NCBI GenBank assembly: GCA_024636215.1
Contig: JAGXHL010000045.1
Location: forward strand, 1-64,000
Direction: 5' to 3'
Source of the DNA: Deltaproteobacteria bacterium
GTDB lineage: Bacteria > Desulfobacterota > Desulfuromonadia > Desulfuromonadales > BM103
DNA: 64,000 nucleotides
Position 1 is the stretch's first letter; every line of letters begins with the position of its first letter. The notes below the pieces were generated by a model that was given only the letters and a program-made list of their open reading frames with translations, did not search any database and was not told where the DNA came from. Position numbers and translations under genes: made by a program. Below, piece by piece: positions 1 to 8,522 of the stretch.

Positions 1-130
1 CGGTTAGAAGATTGCATCTCAGCTTCGGGGCTGAAACAGCTGCATTGCACCCTCCCCCAACCCCTCCCATCAAAGGGAGGGGGGCATAAATTCCCTCTCC
101 CCTGGTGGGAGAGGGTTAGGGAGAGGGAGG
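1..130. repeat. Intergenic GC-rich inverted-repeat segment
   Basis: The first 130 bases contain alternating runs of CCCTCCC and GGGAGGG (about 50-127) that can fold back on each other. This pattern is common in dispersed intergenic repeats of proteobacteria. No gene is seen in it. The call rests only on the visible self-complementarity; no second copy occurs in the window. Confidence 0.35.
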
Positions 131-165
131 AAATGCGCGAGCTGCAAGGACCTAACCGGTCAACG

Positions 166-408
166 CTACGATTTAACCAATTGGCGTTTGTCCTCCGGGC
201 GCAATTTTTTAATTTCTGCTTCACGACGGCTGGCGCTGCTCCGATCGTGGCCGGTCTCCAGATAAACCAGACGACTGACGCGGTGGCCACGAAAAAACCT
301 GGCTCCCGTGCCCTTGCGGTGCTGACCAAGACGACGCTCAATGTCGGTTGTGATTCCGGTATAAAGAGAGCCATCGGTACAAAGGATAATGTAAACCTGC
401 CAGTTCAT
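166..408 (-). CDS. GIY-YIG nuclease-superfamily small protein
   Basis: An 80-residue protein of the GIY-YIG superfamily, YhbQ/UPF0213-like branch. The N-terminus reads VYIILC followed by SLYTGIT, which is the GIY-YIG hallmark, and a downstream RR...H segment and the C-terminal EAEIKKL helix fit the same family. The ATG at 408 was chosen because GAGAGGAAA precedes it by a normal distance; the frame stays open upstream but has no homology there. Single-domain members of this group have been linked to DNA ends or structured DNA, but their cellular role is mostly unknown. It is transcribed away from the cyclophilin gene. The family call is firm, the function is not. Confidence 0.85.
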   Translation of the reverse strand: MNWQVYIILCTDGSLYTGITTDIERRLGQHRKGTGARFFRGHRVSRLVYLETGHDRSSASRREAEIKKLRPEDKRQLVKS

Positions 409-557
409 TTTTACTTTCCTCTCAGGGCACCCTCGGTACGCTGCACAAGCTAAGGCCGCAGATTGAGGCCGCCAGGGTGGAAAAAAACTTTCCAAATGAA
501 AACCGGCTTGCCTGTATTCGAGCCTTCACACCACGCGACAAAGCAAAGGAACCAGCT

Positions 558-1067
558 ATGAGTGATAAGCCGATGGTCCAGATTGAAACATCCCACGGAG
601 AAATTATCTTGGAGCTTGACCGTGTCAAGGCTCCGGTCAGTGTCGAGAACTTCATCAACTATGCCAACGCAGGGCACTATGATGGTACCCTTTTTCATCG
701 TGTCATCAAAGGTTTCATGATCCAGGGGGGTGGCTTGACTCCGGATATGAAGGAGAAGCCCACTGGGGAACCGATCATTAATGAAGCGACCAACAAGTTG
801 AAGAACAAAACCGGCACTGTCGCCATGGGCCGAACCGGCGAGATCAACAGTGCGACCGCACAGTTTTTCATCAATACCGAGGACAACAAGGATCTCGACC
901 ATGCCGGGCTCAAAGCGGAGCTGTATGGCTACGCAGTCTTCGGCCAGGTCGTCGACGGCATGGACGTGGTCTACACCATCGAGCAACAGGCAACCACCCG
1001 GATCGGTGACTACGACGATGTTCCGGTGGAACCGGTCGTCATCAAAGCTGTAACGGTTCTGGATTAA
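558..1067 (+). CDS. Peptidyl-prolyl cis-trans isomerase, cyclophilin type
   Basis: A 169-residue cyclophilin that catalyses cis-trans isomerisation of X-Pro bonds. The family core is easy to read: FHRVIKGFMIQGG carries the catalytic Arg region, followed by AMGRTGEINSATAQFFIN and the FGQVVDGMDVV segment near the C-terminus. There is no signal peptide, so the protein should be cytoplasmic (PpiB-like). The start at 558 follows AAGGA by seven bases; the in-frame ATG at 477 has no ribosome site and would add an unrelated extension. The length matches single-domain bacterial cyclophilins. It appears to be a single-gene unit. Confidence 0.93.
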   Translation: MSDKPMVQIETSHGEIILELDRVKAPVSVENFINYANAGHYDGTLFHRVIKGFMIQGGGLTPDMKEKPTGEPIINEATNKLKNKTGTVAMGRTGEINSATAQFFINTEDNKDLDHAGLKAELYGYAVFGQVVDGMDVVYTIEQQATTRIGDYDDVPVEPVVIKAVTVLD

Positions 1068-1439
1068 GCTTTTCTGCAATCCGGGACACGTTGCAATCAT
1101 ACATACAGAAAAGCCTCTACCCTGTGAGCTGGGGAGGGGCTGATATTTACTGAAGGATTGGGCCTTGAAATTTGAATTTACTCAAGATCCAAGACCTGAC
1201 CCCATTTAGCTCCTTCTCAATGTTTTTCTCTGGAACGCCAAATTAAACTAACATTTGTGGTTTTTTGTGGTCTTGAATATCCTAAGGACTTTCAGGAATT
1301 AGTTGCAGTAATACTAATAAGAAACCCCCGACTCGGAAACTGACAGGGGCTGATTTGATCTGTAAATGGTGAATTATAAGACTGATTCGTTGATGGAAAT
1401 AGAGTCAACAAGTGAAAATCTATGCTCAATGTTTCGTTG
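1068..1439. other. Intergenic gap with hairpin, no gene
   Basis: No supportable gene. GCTTTTCTG at 1068 is repeated in inverted form (CAGAAAAGC) about 30 bases on, directly after the cyclophilin stop, and may end that transcript. A second CCCC/GGGG hairpin lies near 1326-1351. The phrase AAGACCTGACCCC near 1190 resembles intergenic repeat text often seen near small transposases, but no transposase is present. Confidence 0.4.
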
Positions 1440-2054
1440 CTAGTTTTCCGCCCGGAGTTCTTTCATTGCTGAGATTATTACTCGAAGTGCAGAACGCATT
1501 AACAATAACGCAAGACAGGCAGCAACTAGGATATCAGGCAGACCAGACCCGGTTATCCAAACTGCGCCAGCAGCTATAAAAACTGAGAGGTTTGAGGCAA
1601 TATCATTTCGCGAGCATTCCCACACCGAGCTCATATTTATATCTTCATTGCGATGACGCCACAGGAGAAAGAGGCAAAGTGCGTTCGCGATAAGTCCCAA
1701 AAAGCTGAACGCACCCATAATCTCGAAGATCGGTAGAGTTGGGGTAATCAGTTTGTAAATAATTTGCACTATGACAGCACACGACGCCAGGAAGATCAGA
1801 CCGCCTTTAAATAATGCTACTCTGGCCTTGGCAGTGTCACTCTTTGCAACAACGTAAAGACTCATGCCGTATGTCAAAGCGTCTCCCAAGTTGTCAAGAC
1901 TGTCGGAGAGTAACGCAGATGACTTGCCATATATTGCAGCAGCCATGATTACTAGAAACATCAGTGCGTTCACGCCGAGGACGATTTTTAATGTTCCACT
2001 CTGTCGTTCACGTAGCTGGTTTAGTGAAAAATCATTATTACAACAATCACCCAT
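1440..2054 (-). CDS. Cation diffusion facilitator (CDF) family transporter
   Basis: A 204-residue inner-membrane protein with five or six hydrophobic segments, resembling the membrane part of CDF metal/proton antiporters. The first metal site is visible as SLDNLGDALTYG (the family SxSxDxxxD motif in TM2). In the second (TM5) motif the usual HxxxD is replaced by a SRNDIASN sequence. It lacks the cytoplasmic C-terminal domain of full-length CDF proteins and ends soon after the last TM. The Cys pair in GDCCNN at the N-terminus could bind metal. The ATG at 2054 was preferred over an upstream TTG at 2096; both have weak ribosome sites. Substrate cannot be told. Confidence 0.75.
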   Translation of the reverse strand: MGDCCNNDFSLNQLRERQSGTLKIVLGVNALMFLVIMAAAIYGKSSALLSDSLDNLGDALTYGMSLYVVAKSDTAKARVALFKGGLIFLASCAVIVQIIYKLITPTLPIFEIMGAFSFLGLIANALCLFLLWRHRNEDINMSSVWECSRNDIASNLSVFIAAGAVWITGSGLPDILVAACLALLLMRSALRVIISAMKELRAEN

Positions 2055-2267
2055 AGCCTGTCCGATTAATTGAGAGAGTCTATACTCGTGGCACAAATGA
2101 CAACCACGCCACTCGGTAATGATTTGCGTGTTTCATTATCTCACAAAGTGGGATTGAGGGTACAAAACATCTTTAATGCAAATCGTTCTTATATTTTTTT
2201 ACTTTGCTTTGGGCGCTTGGATTGACAAATAAACATAATTCTTAATGGGCCTGATATTTAAAAAAAA

Positions 2268-2297
2268 GCCCCATAGTCAGGGGGCTGACTATGGGGC
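2268..2297 (-). terminator. Rho-independent terminator of the response regulator/kinase unit
   Basis: A perfect 13-bp stem (2268-2280 with 2285-2297, GCCCCATAGTCAG and its complement) closes a four-base loop. Read on the minus strand it is followed by eight T residues. It lies about 230 bases downstream of the response regulator stop, so the 3' untranslated region of that transcript would include the repeat at 2409-2518. Confidence 0.85.
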
Positions 2298-2408
2298 AAA
2301 GGGTTTCGGTTTTTTTATCTTAGGAGGGAGAAACATGAAGAATCATGTTCTATGCTGATATCTTACTGATATGGTCAGGTATGTCAAGAGAAAAAATTCA
2401 CGCGAAAT

Positions 2409-2518
2409 AGGCCACCAAGAAATCTATCCTGGCTGGTGGCCATCATTTTGTCGTCTTAAATGTCTCTATCAATAACACGCCCGATTTCGTCTCGGCAGTG
2501 GTGATAAATAAGAATTGA
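2409..2518 (-). repeat. Copy 1 of a ~105-bp dispersed element
   Basis: One of three related copies in the window (others at 32764-32862 and 54228-54334). Read on the plus strand, each has a GGCCACC/GGTGGCC inverted repeat, then a nearly invariant core (GTCGTC, TAAAT, TCTCTATCAATAA), then CGCC...TTTCGTCTCGGCAGTGGTGA in copies 1 and 3. This copy ends 8 bases from the stop codon of the response regulator. See the finding on this element. Confidence 0.75.
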
Positions 2519-2526
2519 AGTAATGG

Positions 2527-2958
2527 TCAATTGTTAGCAGAAGCATCTTTGATAAGAAATTCTTCCACCACTTGATGAAGTAATTTTACAAGTTCTGAAT
2601 AACTTCCCGGTTTTGTAATAAAGTTGTCAGCGTGGTTCTTGTAGGAAAGGCGCATATCTTCCTTAGAGTCTGAAGTGGTGAGGATGACAACTGGGATGCC
2701 ACGAAGGTCTTCACTCCTTTTGATAAGCTTGAGGACATCCAGACCTTTTATCTTTGGCAAATTCAGATCCAAAAGCACAAGTGCTGGCCGAGGTGAAGAG
2801 GCCGGATTGACAAACTCATTCAGATGATTTAAATAATTAACCGCTGTCTGCCCATCTGTGACTAGTTTGACGTCGCAAGCAAATGGTACCCCCTCAAGGG
2901 CTCTTCTTATCAGCAGCGCGTGGCCAAGATCATCTTCTACATGGAGTATTACAGACAT
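2527..2958 (-). CDS. Single-domain response regulator (REC only)
   Basis: A 143-residue receiver domain with no output domain. Acidic pocket residues lie in VEDD near the N-terminus, the phospho-acceptor Asp in VLLDLNLP, the conserved Thr in ILTTSD and the Lys in FITKPG. The sequence style (RRALEG, then LPKIKGLDVLKLIK) matches the Rcp1-like group that pairs with PAS/GAF kinases. It lies 66 bases downstream of the histidine kinase gene on the same strand, so the two are probably co-transcribed and the kinase is the likely partner. Output would be through protein-protein contact or a phosphorelay. Confidence 0.93.
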   Translation of the reverse strand: MSVILHVEDDLGHALLIRRALEGVPFACDVKLVTDGQTAVNYLNHLNEFVNPASSPRPALVLLDLNLPKIKGLDVLKLIKRSEDLRGIPVVILTTSDSKEDMRLSYKNHADNFITKPGSYSELVKLLHQVVEEFLIKDASANN

Positions 2959-3024
2959 TCCTTAATCACCCTCTTCAGCTTGATATAATTTTCTCTTCGC
3001 CAATAAAGCTTTATGAGAAAGGAG

Positions 3025-5097
3025 TTACTGTTTCGCTTCTTGAACCGTAAAGAAGAATGTCGTGCCGTGACCCAGCCCTTCTGATTCAGTCCAGATACGT
3101 CCACCGTGAGTCTCGATGATCCGTTTGACAATCGCCAGCCCGACACCTGTGCCGTCAGAGTTTGTATCAATCCTCTCAAAGAGTCCAAAAATCTTATCCA
3201 GGTAGTCAGCCTCGATCCCTATACCGTTGTCTTTGACATAACAGATTAATTCTTCAGCGTTTCTGGTTACACCAATTTTGACATGAGAGCCGCCATCTGC
3301 AGACTTTGAGTATCTGGCGGCATTTACAACTAAATTCTCAATGACTTGCAGATACCGCTGCTTGTCGACTCTGACATCCGGCAGGTCACATTCGACTTCG
3401 ATGGTTGTCTGGAACTCTTTGATTAGTTCTGAAAGGTTGAAGGTGCCGTCATCGATCAATGTGTTGAGGTTGACAACTTCTTCTAGGTTCTTTTTGAAAC
3501 CAATGCGAGAAATCTCAAGAAGGTCATCTAACAACCGTTTCATTCGTTGAGCAGATTGTTTGATTATAGCCAGATCGTTTTTGGCGGAGACTTGATCTCC
3601 TGAGTTTAGGTCTTGTTCAGCAAGGTCTGAAAACCCTGAGATATTTACTAAAGGTGATTTCAGATCGTGGGAGACTGTGTAAATAAATCGCTCTTGCTCT
3701 GCCGTCTTGTCCTGCAGCTGAGTAATCAGCTTTTCACGCTCTACTTCCATCTGTTTGCGTTCGGTGATGTCGGTGAGAGCGCCCGTCCAAAGAATGTCTC
3801 CATTTTCGAGAGGTCGGGGCAAAGATTCGAAACGGACCCACTTGATCACGTCATCAATGAAGAGGCGACCTTCCCAATTGAAATCTTCAAGAAATACCGC
3901 ATCCTCGTTTTTCTTAGCAAACCCTTCCCTGTCATCGGGATAGATCAGATCTATCATCATGCCGGGGTTGTTCTCAAAGGCTTCCTTTGTGGTGTTAAGA
4001 ATTTTGCAAAAAGGCTCGGATGCCAACTCAACGACAACAGGAGCACTTTTGGAGTTTCGCCACGCATTTTTTTCCCAGATCTCCGTTGCTAAGACGCGGA
4101 TTCTGTAAATGCCCGCGGGTTGAGTGTTGATGATATCCAGGGAGAGATCACGTTCATGTTGGAGGGCTTGTTCAGCCTTCTTGCGATCGGTCAAATCAAG
4201 GCCAAGGACCCAGTTATGTTTTGCAACCGTGCTAAAGTACCACAGCACATCCTTTGTCGAACCGTCCTTGCAGGTGACAACCGATTCCACCGGCTCAACT
4301 TCTGAGCCTGTTGTTATCGCGTGCTCCAATCTTTTCTGCCATTCCTTGGCGACCCGCTCGCGATTCTCATCATCCGGGTAGGCTAATGGCCACCATTCAT
4401 CAATAGTTGGGATTTCGTCATGTGTGTAACCAAACAACTTAACAGCAGCCGGATTAAGGTATTCAATGACCTGCTCAATTCCCGAAGTCATAAACATGGC
4501 AAGTGGGGATGTCTCCGCCAGAATCTTGAAATTTTCCTCGCTCTCACGGAGCCTTGATTCAAACCTTTGACGGGAAATGAGTAACCCAATATTGCTCGCC
4601 AGAATTTTTAAAAGGTTAATTTCGTGTTCATTCCATTTACGTTTTTCTTTTACCGAATCAAAACCGAGAAAGCCAAGTACTTCCTCATTGATTGAAACAG
4701 GAACCACCAACAAAGCCTTGATGCTTTGCGCTTCAAAAATCTTTTTTTCAAGATGAGCCGCGGTTGGAAGTTTTGAAACATCCTGTATATTTAAAATTTC
4801 TGAAGCCAGAATTGCTTCATTTACCCAGGGCAATTCTTCCTGGGCGCATATATCTTGTAAGTTATCAATTTCTTTAGTTATGCCCTCATTACACCATTCA
4901 TGAATATTAACAAGGTGGGAGTGTTGATCCCTGTATAAAAAAAGATATACCCTGTCTACGTTGCAATAATGGCCTAAACTGGCAAGGGCCTTTTCTATAC
5001 CCTTATCAATTCCATCGGCTTGTAAGCCTACAAATCCGGATGTTATTTCTAGAATTATATTGTCCATAAAGTGAATCGCGCTTCGCTTTTGAGACAT
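3025..5097 (-). CDS. GAF-PAS-PAS sensor histidine kinase
   Basis: A soluble histidine kinase of about 690 residues with no clear membrane segment. Order: a GAF domain in the first ~185 residues (ending near LASNIGLLISRQ), a PAS domain starting at FKILAETSPLAMF, a second PAS-type domain, a HisKA domain with the phospho-accepting His in YTVSHDLKSPLVN, and an HATPase domain with N box (VIENLVVNAARYS), G1 (DNGIGIE) and G2 (GTGVGLAIV) motifs. GAF and PAS suggest a cytoplasmic ligand or redox signal. The start is uncertain: ATG 5097, ATG 5067 and an upstream TTG 5136 all lack a good ribosome site. The response regulator follows on the same strand. Confidence 0.9.
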   Translation of the reverse strand: MSQKRSAIHFMDNIILEITSGFVGLQADGIDKGIEKALASLGHYCNVDRVYLFLYRDQHSHLVNIHEWCNEGITKEIDNLQDICAQEELPWVNEAILASEILNIQDVSKLPTAAHLEKKIFEAQSIKALLVVPVSINEEVLGFLGFDSVKEKRKWNEHEINLLKILASNIGLLISRQRFESRLRESEENFKILAETSPLAMFMTSGIEQVIEYLNPAAVKLFGYTHDEIPTIDEWWPLAYPDDENRERVAKEWQKRLEHAITTGSEVEPVESVVTCKDGSTKDVLWYFSTVAKHNWVLGLDLTDRKKAEQALQHERDLSLDIINTQPAGIYRIRVLATEIWEKNAWRNSKSAPVVVELASEPFCKILNTTKEAFENNPGMMIDLIYPDDREGFAKKNEDAVFLEDFNWEGRLFIDDVIKWVRFESLPRPLENGDILWTGALTDITERKQMEVEREKLITQLQDKTAEQERFIYTVSHDLKSPLVNISGFSDLAEQDLNSGDQVSAKNDLAIIKQSAQRMKRLLDDLLEISRIGFKKNLEEVVNLNTLIDDGTFNLSELIKEFQTTIEVECDLPDVRVDKQRYLQVIENLVVNAARYSKSADGGSHVKIGVTRNAEELICYVKDNGIGIEADYLDKIFGLFERIDTNSDGTGVGLAIVKRIIETHGGRIWTESEGLGHGTTFFFTVQEAKQ

Positions 5098-5749
5098 GTT
5101 ATTAACAAAAAACCGCCAGCCAGCATAAGCCAACAACAGCGGTCAGTAGTTATCTACGATTTTCTACCTGATTTTCTACCTGCTGATCATTTCCATCCCC
5201 CTTGGAACACATCAAGTAAGACGATATCAATCTACAGGATGAGGGTAAACAGGTAAAGATTTCTTTCTTATTTATATTGCTAGATTGTTCTGCGTACTTA
5301 GATTGGCAGAAATGCGAAATTCTTGCTGATCCTGACAATTAAGAACGGTTGTGCCCCATTCCCGACACAAAAAAACAAAGCACCCCGAAAAAATCCGGGA
5401 TGCTTTGTTATTATCCACATTCTTTGCAATTCCCGTTGCAGGAATTCACATCAGATTACCTGACTTCTGTGAGTCAGGTTTTAATACTGTTTAGAATGAT
5501 GAGGCTTGCACTAAATGGTCAGGCGGATCAGAGACTGGCATATAATCTTCCTCCTTATTCCTGTAAGACCTCTTGTGCTATTGAGGTAGTTCCACTATAT
5601 CAAAACGTCAATCCAGGATGCAAGGGGCTCACTGAAAATTAATCCAGGGGATAATCATTTTGTTGATTGCTGAGCATCAACCCGCTTGCGGGGATTAGCG
5701 TTCAATTGTTTGCAGGTTTACCCAGTTTTCAATCTTTAGATCCGGAATT
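5098..5749. other. Intergenic gap, no gene seen
   Basis: About 650 bases between the histidine kinase and the DUF1232-like gene. Apart from a strong hairpin at 5374-5409 nothing is recognisable; short open frames here have no ribosome sites or family resemblance. The kinase promoter must lie in the first part, but no clear -35/-10 pair was found. Confidence 0.4.
5374..5409. terminator. Hairpin, probable bidirectional terminator
   Basis: AACAAAGCACCCCG (from 5374) pairs with CGGGATGCTTTGTT (to 5409) around an A-rich loop, with one C/A mismatch. A runs precede it on the plus strand, giving a T run on the minus strand. It would end transcripts of the DUF1232/cyclase unit, whose last stop is at 5750, although that is 340 bases away. 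Confidence 0.6.
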
Positions 5750-5983
5750 TCATTCTTTCTCGATATTAATCGTTCTCTCCCGATCCTTGTCGCGCCCGAA
5801 AATGTTTGGTAGGTCGATGCCGAAATACTGCAGACACAGCAACAGCAGCGTGACCGCGGCGGCTTCATCAAGGTTGCCGACCAGCGGCAGATTATCCGGA
5901 ATAATTTCAAACAGGCCGGCGGTCGGGTTGAGAATGTAAAGCGTCGCCAGTAAACCAACGCAGAAGACAACGATTTTTTTCAT
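5750..5983 (-). CDS. DUF1232 (YkvA-like) small membrane protein
   Basis: A 77-residue protein with an N-terminal hydrophobic segment (IVVFCVGLLATLYIL) and the motif IPDNLPLVGNLDEAAAVTLL, which is the conserved PD.IP..G.LD.A core of the DUF1232/YkvA family. Function is unknown. The start at 5983 has an ideal AGGAGGTGTC before it. It begins 9 bases after the stop of the diguanylate cyclase gene, so the two form an operon, which suggests that this small membrane protein works alongside the cyclase. Confidence 0.8.
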   Translation of the reverse strand: MKKIVVFCVGLLATLYILNPTAGLFEIIPDNLPLVGNLDEAAAVTLLLLCLQYFGIDLPNIFGRDKDRERTINIEKE

Positions 5984-5992
5984 GACACCTCC

Positions 5993-7642
5993 TCAGCTTG
6001 CATTGTCTGGCATGTCTGCGTGGGCAACCTCAGCCAGAACGACCTGGTTACGCCCCTGCTTTTTCGCCTTATAGAGAGCCTGGTCGGCAGCGACAATCAA
6101 GTCGTGAATGGAAGGGGCTTGCGGACAGGTTTCTATACCGATGCTGATGGTCAACTTCAGATCAATCGTTCCCGGCTCGAAAACGGTTGCTTCCGTGGTT
6201 GCCCTGATACGTTCGGCGACATAGCGTGCGCCTTTTTCGCCGGTGTTCGGCAATATCACGGCAAACTCCTCACCGCCGTAACGGAAAACCAGATCATTTT
6301 CACGGACTGAGCTGCGGAAAATATCGCCGAGTCGTTTCAGCACGGCATCGCCGATGACATGACCGTGGGTATCGTTAACCGCCTTGAATTTGTCCAGGTC
6401 CAGCATTAGCAAAGCAAATTTATGGCCATATTGCTGGTATTCAAAAAAACTCTGTTCAATGCACTGGCGAAAATGGCGCTTGGTAAAGGTTTTCGTCAGC
6501 TCATCGGTTATTGCAATGTAGTAGAGCCTGGCATTGTCGAAGGCGACCGCAATGTGGCTGCTGATGACCGAGCAGAGTTTGAGACGTTCCTTGTCAAAGT
6601 AGCGAGTCTTCTTGCCGGCAATCACCAGGGCAAGACGTTGTCCGCCTTTCTCGATAGGCATGTAGAGTTGTCTGGCATCGTTCGAAACCCTGGTTTTATC
6701 GAGCCCCCCATCCAGCCACTCCTGCAAGACCTGGTTAAGTTTGTCGTGCTCTGCAATATTTTTTCGTTCGACCTTGCCACTCTCAATGGTCCATTCCGAG
6801 CCACTGAACTCCCTGTCGCCGCGCGCGAGGATTAAAATCACTTTGTCGGTATTCAGGATATCCTTGAAAATCTCTATCACGATCTCTTTGAGCAGGACCA
6901 TGTCCAGCGTTTTGCTCAACCGTTCCACCATCACATAAAGCAATCGCAACTCTTCATTTCGGGTAAAGATTTCAAAGATATACTTGTTGATCCCGCGCGA
7001 GAGCAGTCGGGAGAAGAGCGGGACCAGGATAATCAGGCAGACCACACCGGAGCTGATAAGGACCAGTTCTATGCTTCTGATCAAGGCGTAGGTGGAGTCA
7101 AGGGAGCGGTCGATAATCAGCTTGCCAATGGTTGCTCTGGCTGGGTCGTGGCAGCCATAGCAGTCTTTTTCGTTGTAGATCAGTGAGATGTTGCGATGGG
7201 TTTCCTGGCTATTGGAAAGGACCACGGCATGGGACTCAGGTTGTGTTCCGGAGCGGCTGTGGCAGACGCCGCAGGAGTCGTTTTCGTAGCGGTCAAAAGT
7301 CGTGCCGATAATAGCCGGGTCGGATGAATAGGTCACACTCCCCTGACTGTTCAAGATGGTGACCTGGGTGATCGAATCATTCTCTGCGGCAATTTTATCC
7401 AGGGTGTCCTGAATGGCTTCGGGTGCCCGCAGAATCATCAGGTGATGAAGGTTCGAATCAATCGTTATCGCGAGCTCCCGGGTTTTAAGCTTACTGTCTT
7501 TAGTCAGGGTATCTCGAAGGATAACGGCTATGAAGATCATGGTGACGATGATGGTCACCGTGAGTACACCAATGATCGAGAAGAGCATTTGCTTCTTCAG
7601 ATCATACAGCCAGTCAATTTTCAGCTCTTTGCTGTCCATCAT
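5993..7642 (-). CDS. Diguanylate cyclase with two periplasmic c-type haem motifs
   Basis: A 549-residue membrane sensor. TM1 is at about residues 19-43 and TM2 at about 191-212, enclosing a ~150-residue periplasmic domain with two haem c motifs, CGVCH (124-128) and CYGCH (161-165). The cytoplasmic part has a GAF-like region (about 240-375) and a GGDEF domain with the intact active-site motif RYGGEEFAVIL, so it should make c-di-GMP from two GTP. No RxxD inhibitory site was seen before GGEEF. Haem in the sensor domain suggests control by redox state or a small gas; this layout is known from Geobacter relatives. ATG 7642 opens MMDSKE. The DUF1232-like gene follows 9 bases downstream. Confidence 0.92.
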   Translation of the reverse strand: MMDSKELKIDWLYDLKKQMLFSIIGVLTVTIIVTMIFIAVILRDTLTKDSKLKTRELAITIDSNLHHLMILRAPEAIQDTLDKIAAENDSITQVTILNSQGSVTYSSDPAIIGTTFDRYENDSCGVCHSRSGTQPESHAVVLSNSQETHRNISLIYNEKDCYGCHDPARATIGKLIIDRSLDSTYALIRSIELVLISSGVVCLIILVPLFSRLLSRGINKYIFEIFTRNEELRLLYVMVERLSKTLDMVLLKEIVIEIFKDILNTDKVILILARGDREFSGSEWTIESGKVERKNIAEHDKLNQVLQEWLDGGLDKTRVSNDARQLYMPIEKGGQRLALVIAGKKTRYFDKERLKLCSVISSHIAVAFDNARLYYIAITDELTKTFTKRHFRQCIEQSFFEYQQYGHKFALLMLDLDKFKAVNDTHGHVIGDAVLKRLGDIFRSSVRENDLVFRYGGEEFAVILPNTGEKGARYVAERIRATTEATVFEPGTIDLKLTISIGIETCPQAPSIHDLIVAADQALYKAKKQGRNQVVLAEVAHADMPDNAS

Positions 7643-8145
7643 GAAGACCTGTAAAGATAAAGTGCAAAGGCGAAAGCCGGCAAAGCAATAATCAGAGCAT
7701 TTCGTCAGACTACCCCAATTTGTCTGATCAGGTCAAAAACTAACGGTCGGCATCTACTGGTATTCAATTGCAAACCTGAATTGTCTATAAACAAAGTTTG
7801 GTATCAGACGCCTGCTGGGAAAAGTAAATTTTTTTTCAGCAGTGAATTTTTTTCAGGTCCCAGCCTGCCAGCAAATAGAAAAAATAACGGTTGGGCTATT
7901 AAAACCTGGAAATAGCAGGGTATAACCAGATTTACAGGGATAGGTCGCACGGATGTTCTCAGCGAAGATAGATTTGTTGCTCAGTTTAAACCGATAGTCT
8001 ACTCAATAAAACAAAAGAGAGGTGTAACATGCTGTTTTATAAGTGATTTGTAAGAAAAAAGGCTTGCTTTGAAGGCGCCATGTAACCTATCTTCTCACGG
8101 TATCTACAAGATCGTTTACTTTTCACCACAAGTAGGAGATAAAAC
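7643..8145. other. Divergent regulatory gap
   Basis: About 500 bases separate the divergent cyclase and small CxxC-protein genes. The region is AT-rich with no homologous frame. A possible sigma-70 promoter for the rightward gene is TTGCTT (8064-8069) and TATCTT (8088-8093), spaced by 18 bases. A five-codon frame with a GAGAGG ribosome site begins at ATG 8030; it is too short to call. Confidence 0.35.
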
Positions 8146-8358
8146 ATGAAGTGCCCAATCTGTAAAAACACCCAGAGTAAAGAAACCGATCTTCACGCCG
8201 AAGGCTTTTATGAAGACCTCTTTGAATGCGATGTTTGCGGCAGCAGCTGGGCCGTCAACCATGGTCTGATGGAAATGGTTCGTGACACCCAGCAAGCTTC
8301 TTTTCTTGAAGCACTCACCGAGAGTGTTGAAGGCGACGATTACTGCTACGCGGCATAG
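8146..8358 (+). CDS. Small CxxC zinc-ribbon-like protein, unknown function
   Basis: A 70-residue cytoplasmic protein with two CxxC pairs, CPIC at residues 3-6 and CDVC at about 29-32, which probably bind one zinc ion in a ribbon or rubredoxin-like knuckle. The rest is acidic (ESVEGDDYCYAA at the end). TAGGAG lies nine bases before the ATG. It is divergent from the cyclase and stands alone. I do not recognise a named family; possible roles are an RNA- or protein-binding adaptor or a redox sensor. Confidence 0.7.
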   Translation: MKCPICKNTQSKETDLHAEGFYEDLFECDVCGSSWAVNHGLMEMVRDTQQASFLEALTESVEGDDYCYAA

Positions 8359-8522
8359 CCTGAAAAACCTATGTGTGCAGAGATAAGCCCTCCTGCTGTT
8401 GCGTCGCAAGGCGCGATCAGCAAGGGGGGTTGCCTCTGCCTGCAATACTGAGGGGCATGGTCCCTTCTCTATCTCTCCTGTCAACTCCCCCACAGCTTGA
8501 TCTCTGCTTCAGCAAACGCCGA

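Noticed and set aside
450..1100. Minus-strand open frame over the cyclophilin gene
   Set aside because: Antisense shadow; the plus-strand product is a clear cyclophilin.
2335..2358. Seven-codon frame (MKNHVLC) with a perfect TAGGAGGGAG ribosome site after a hairpin
   Set aside because: Too short to call and no downstream gene follows in the same direction; it may be the relic of a deleted gene.
8030..8047. Five-codon frame with GAGAGG upstream of the small CxxC gene
   Set aside because: No sign of attenuation structure and too short.
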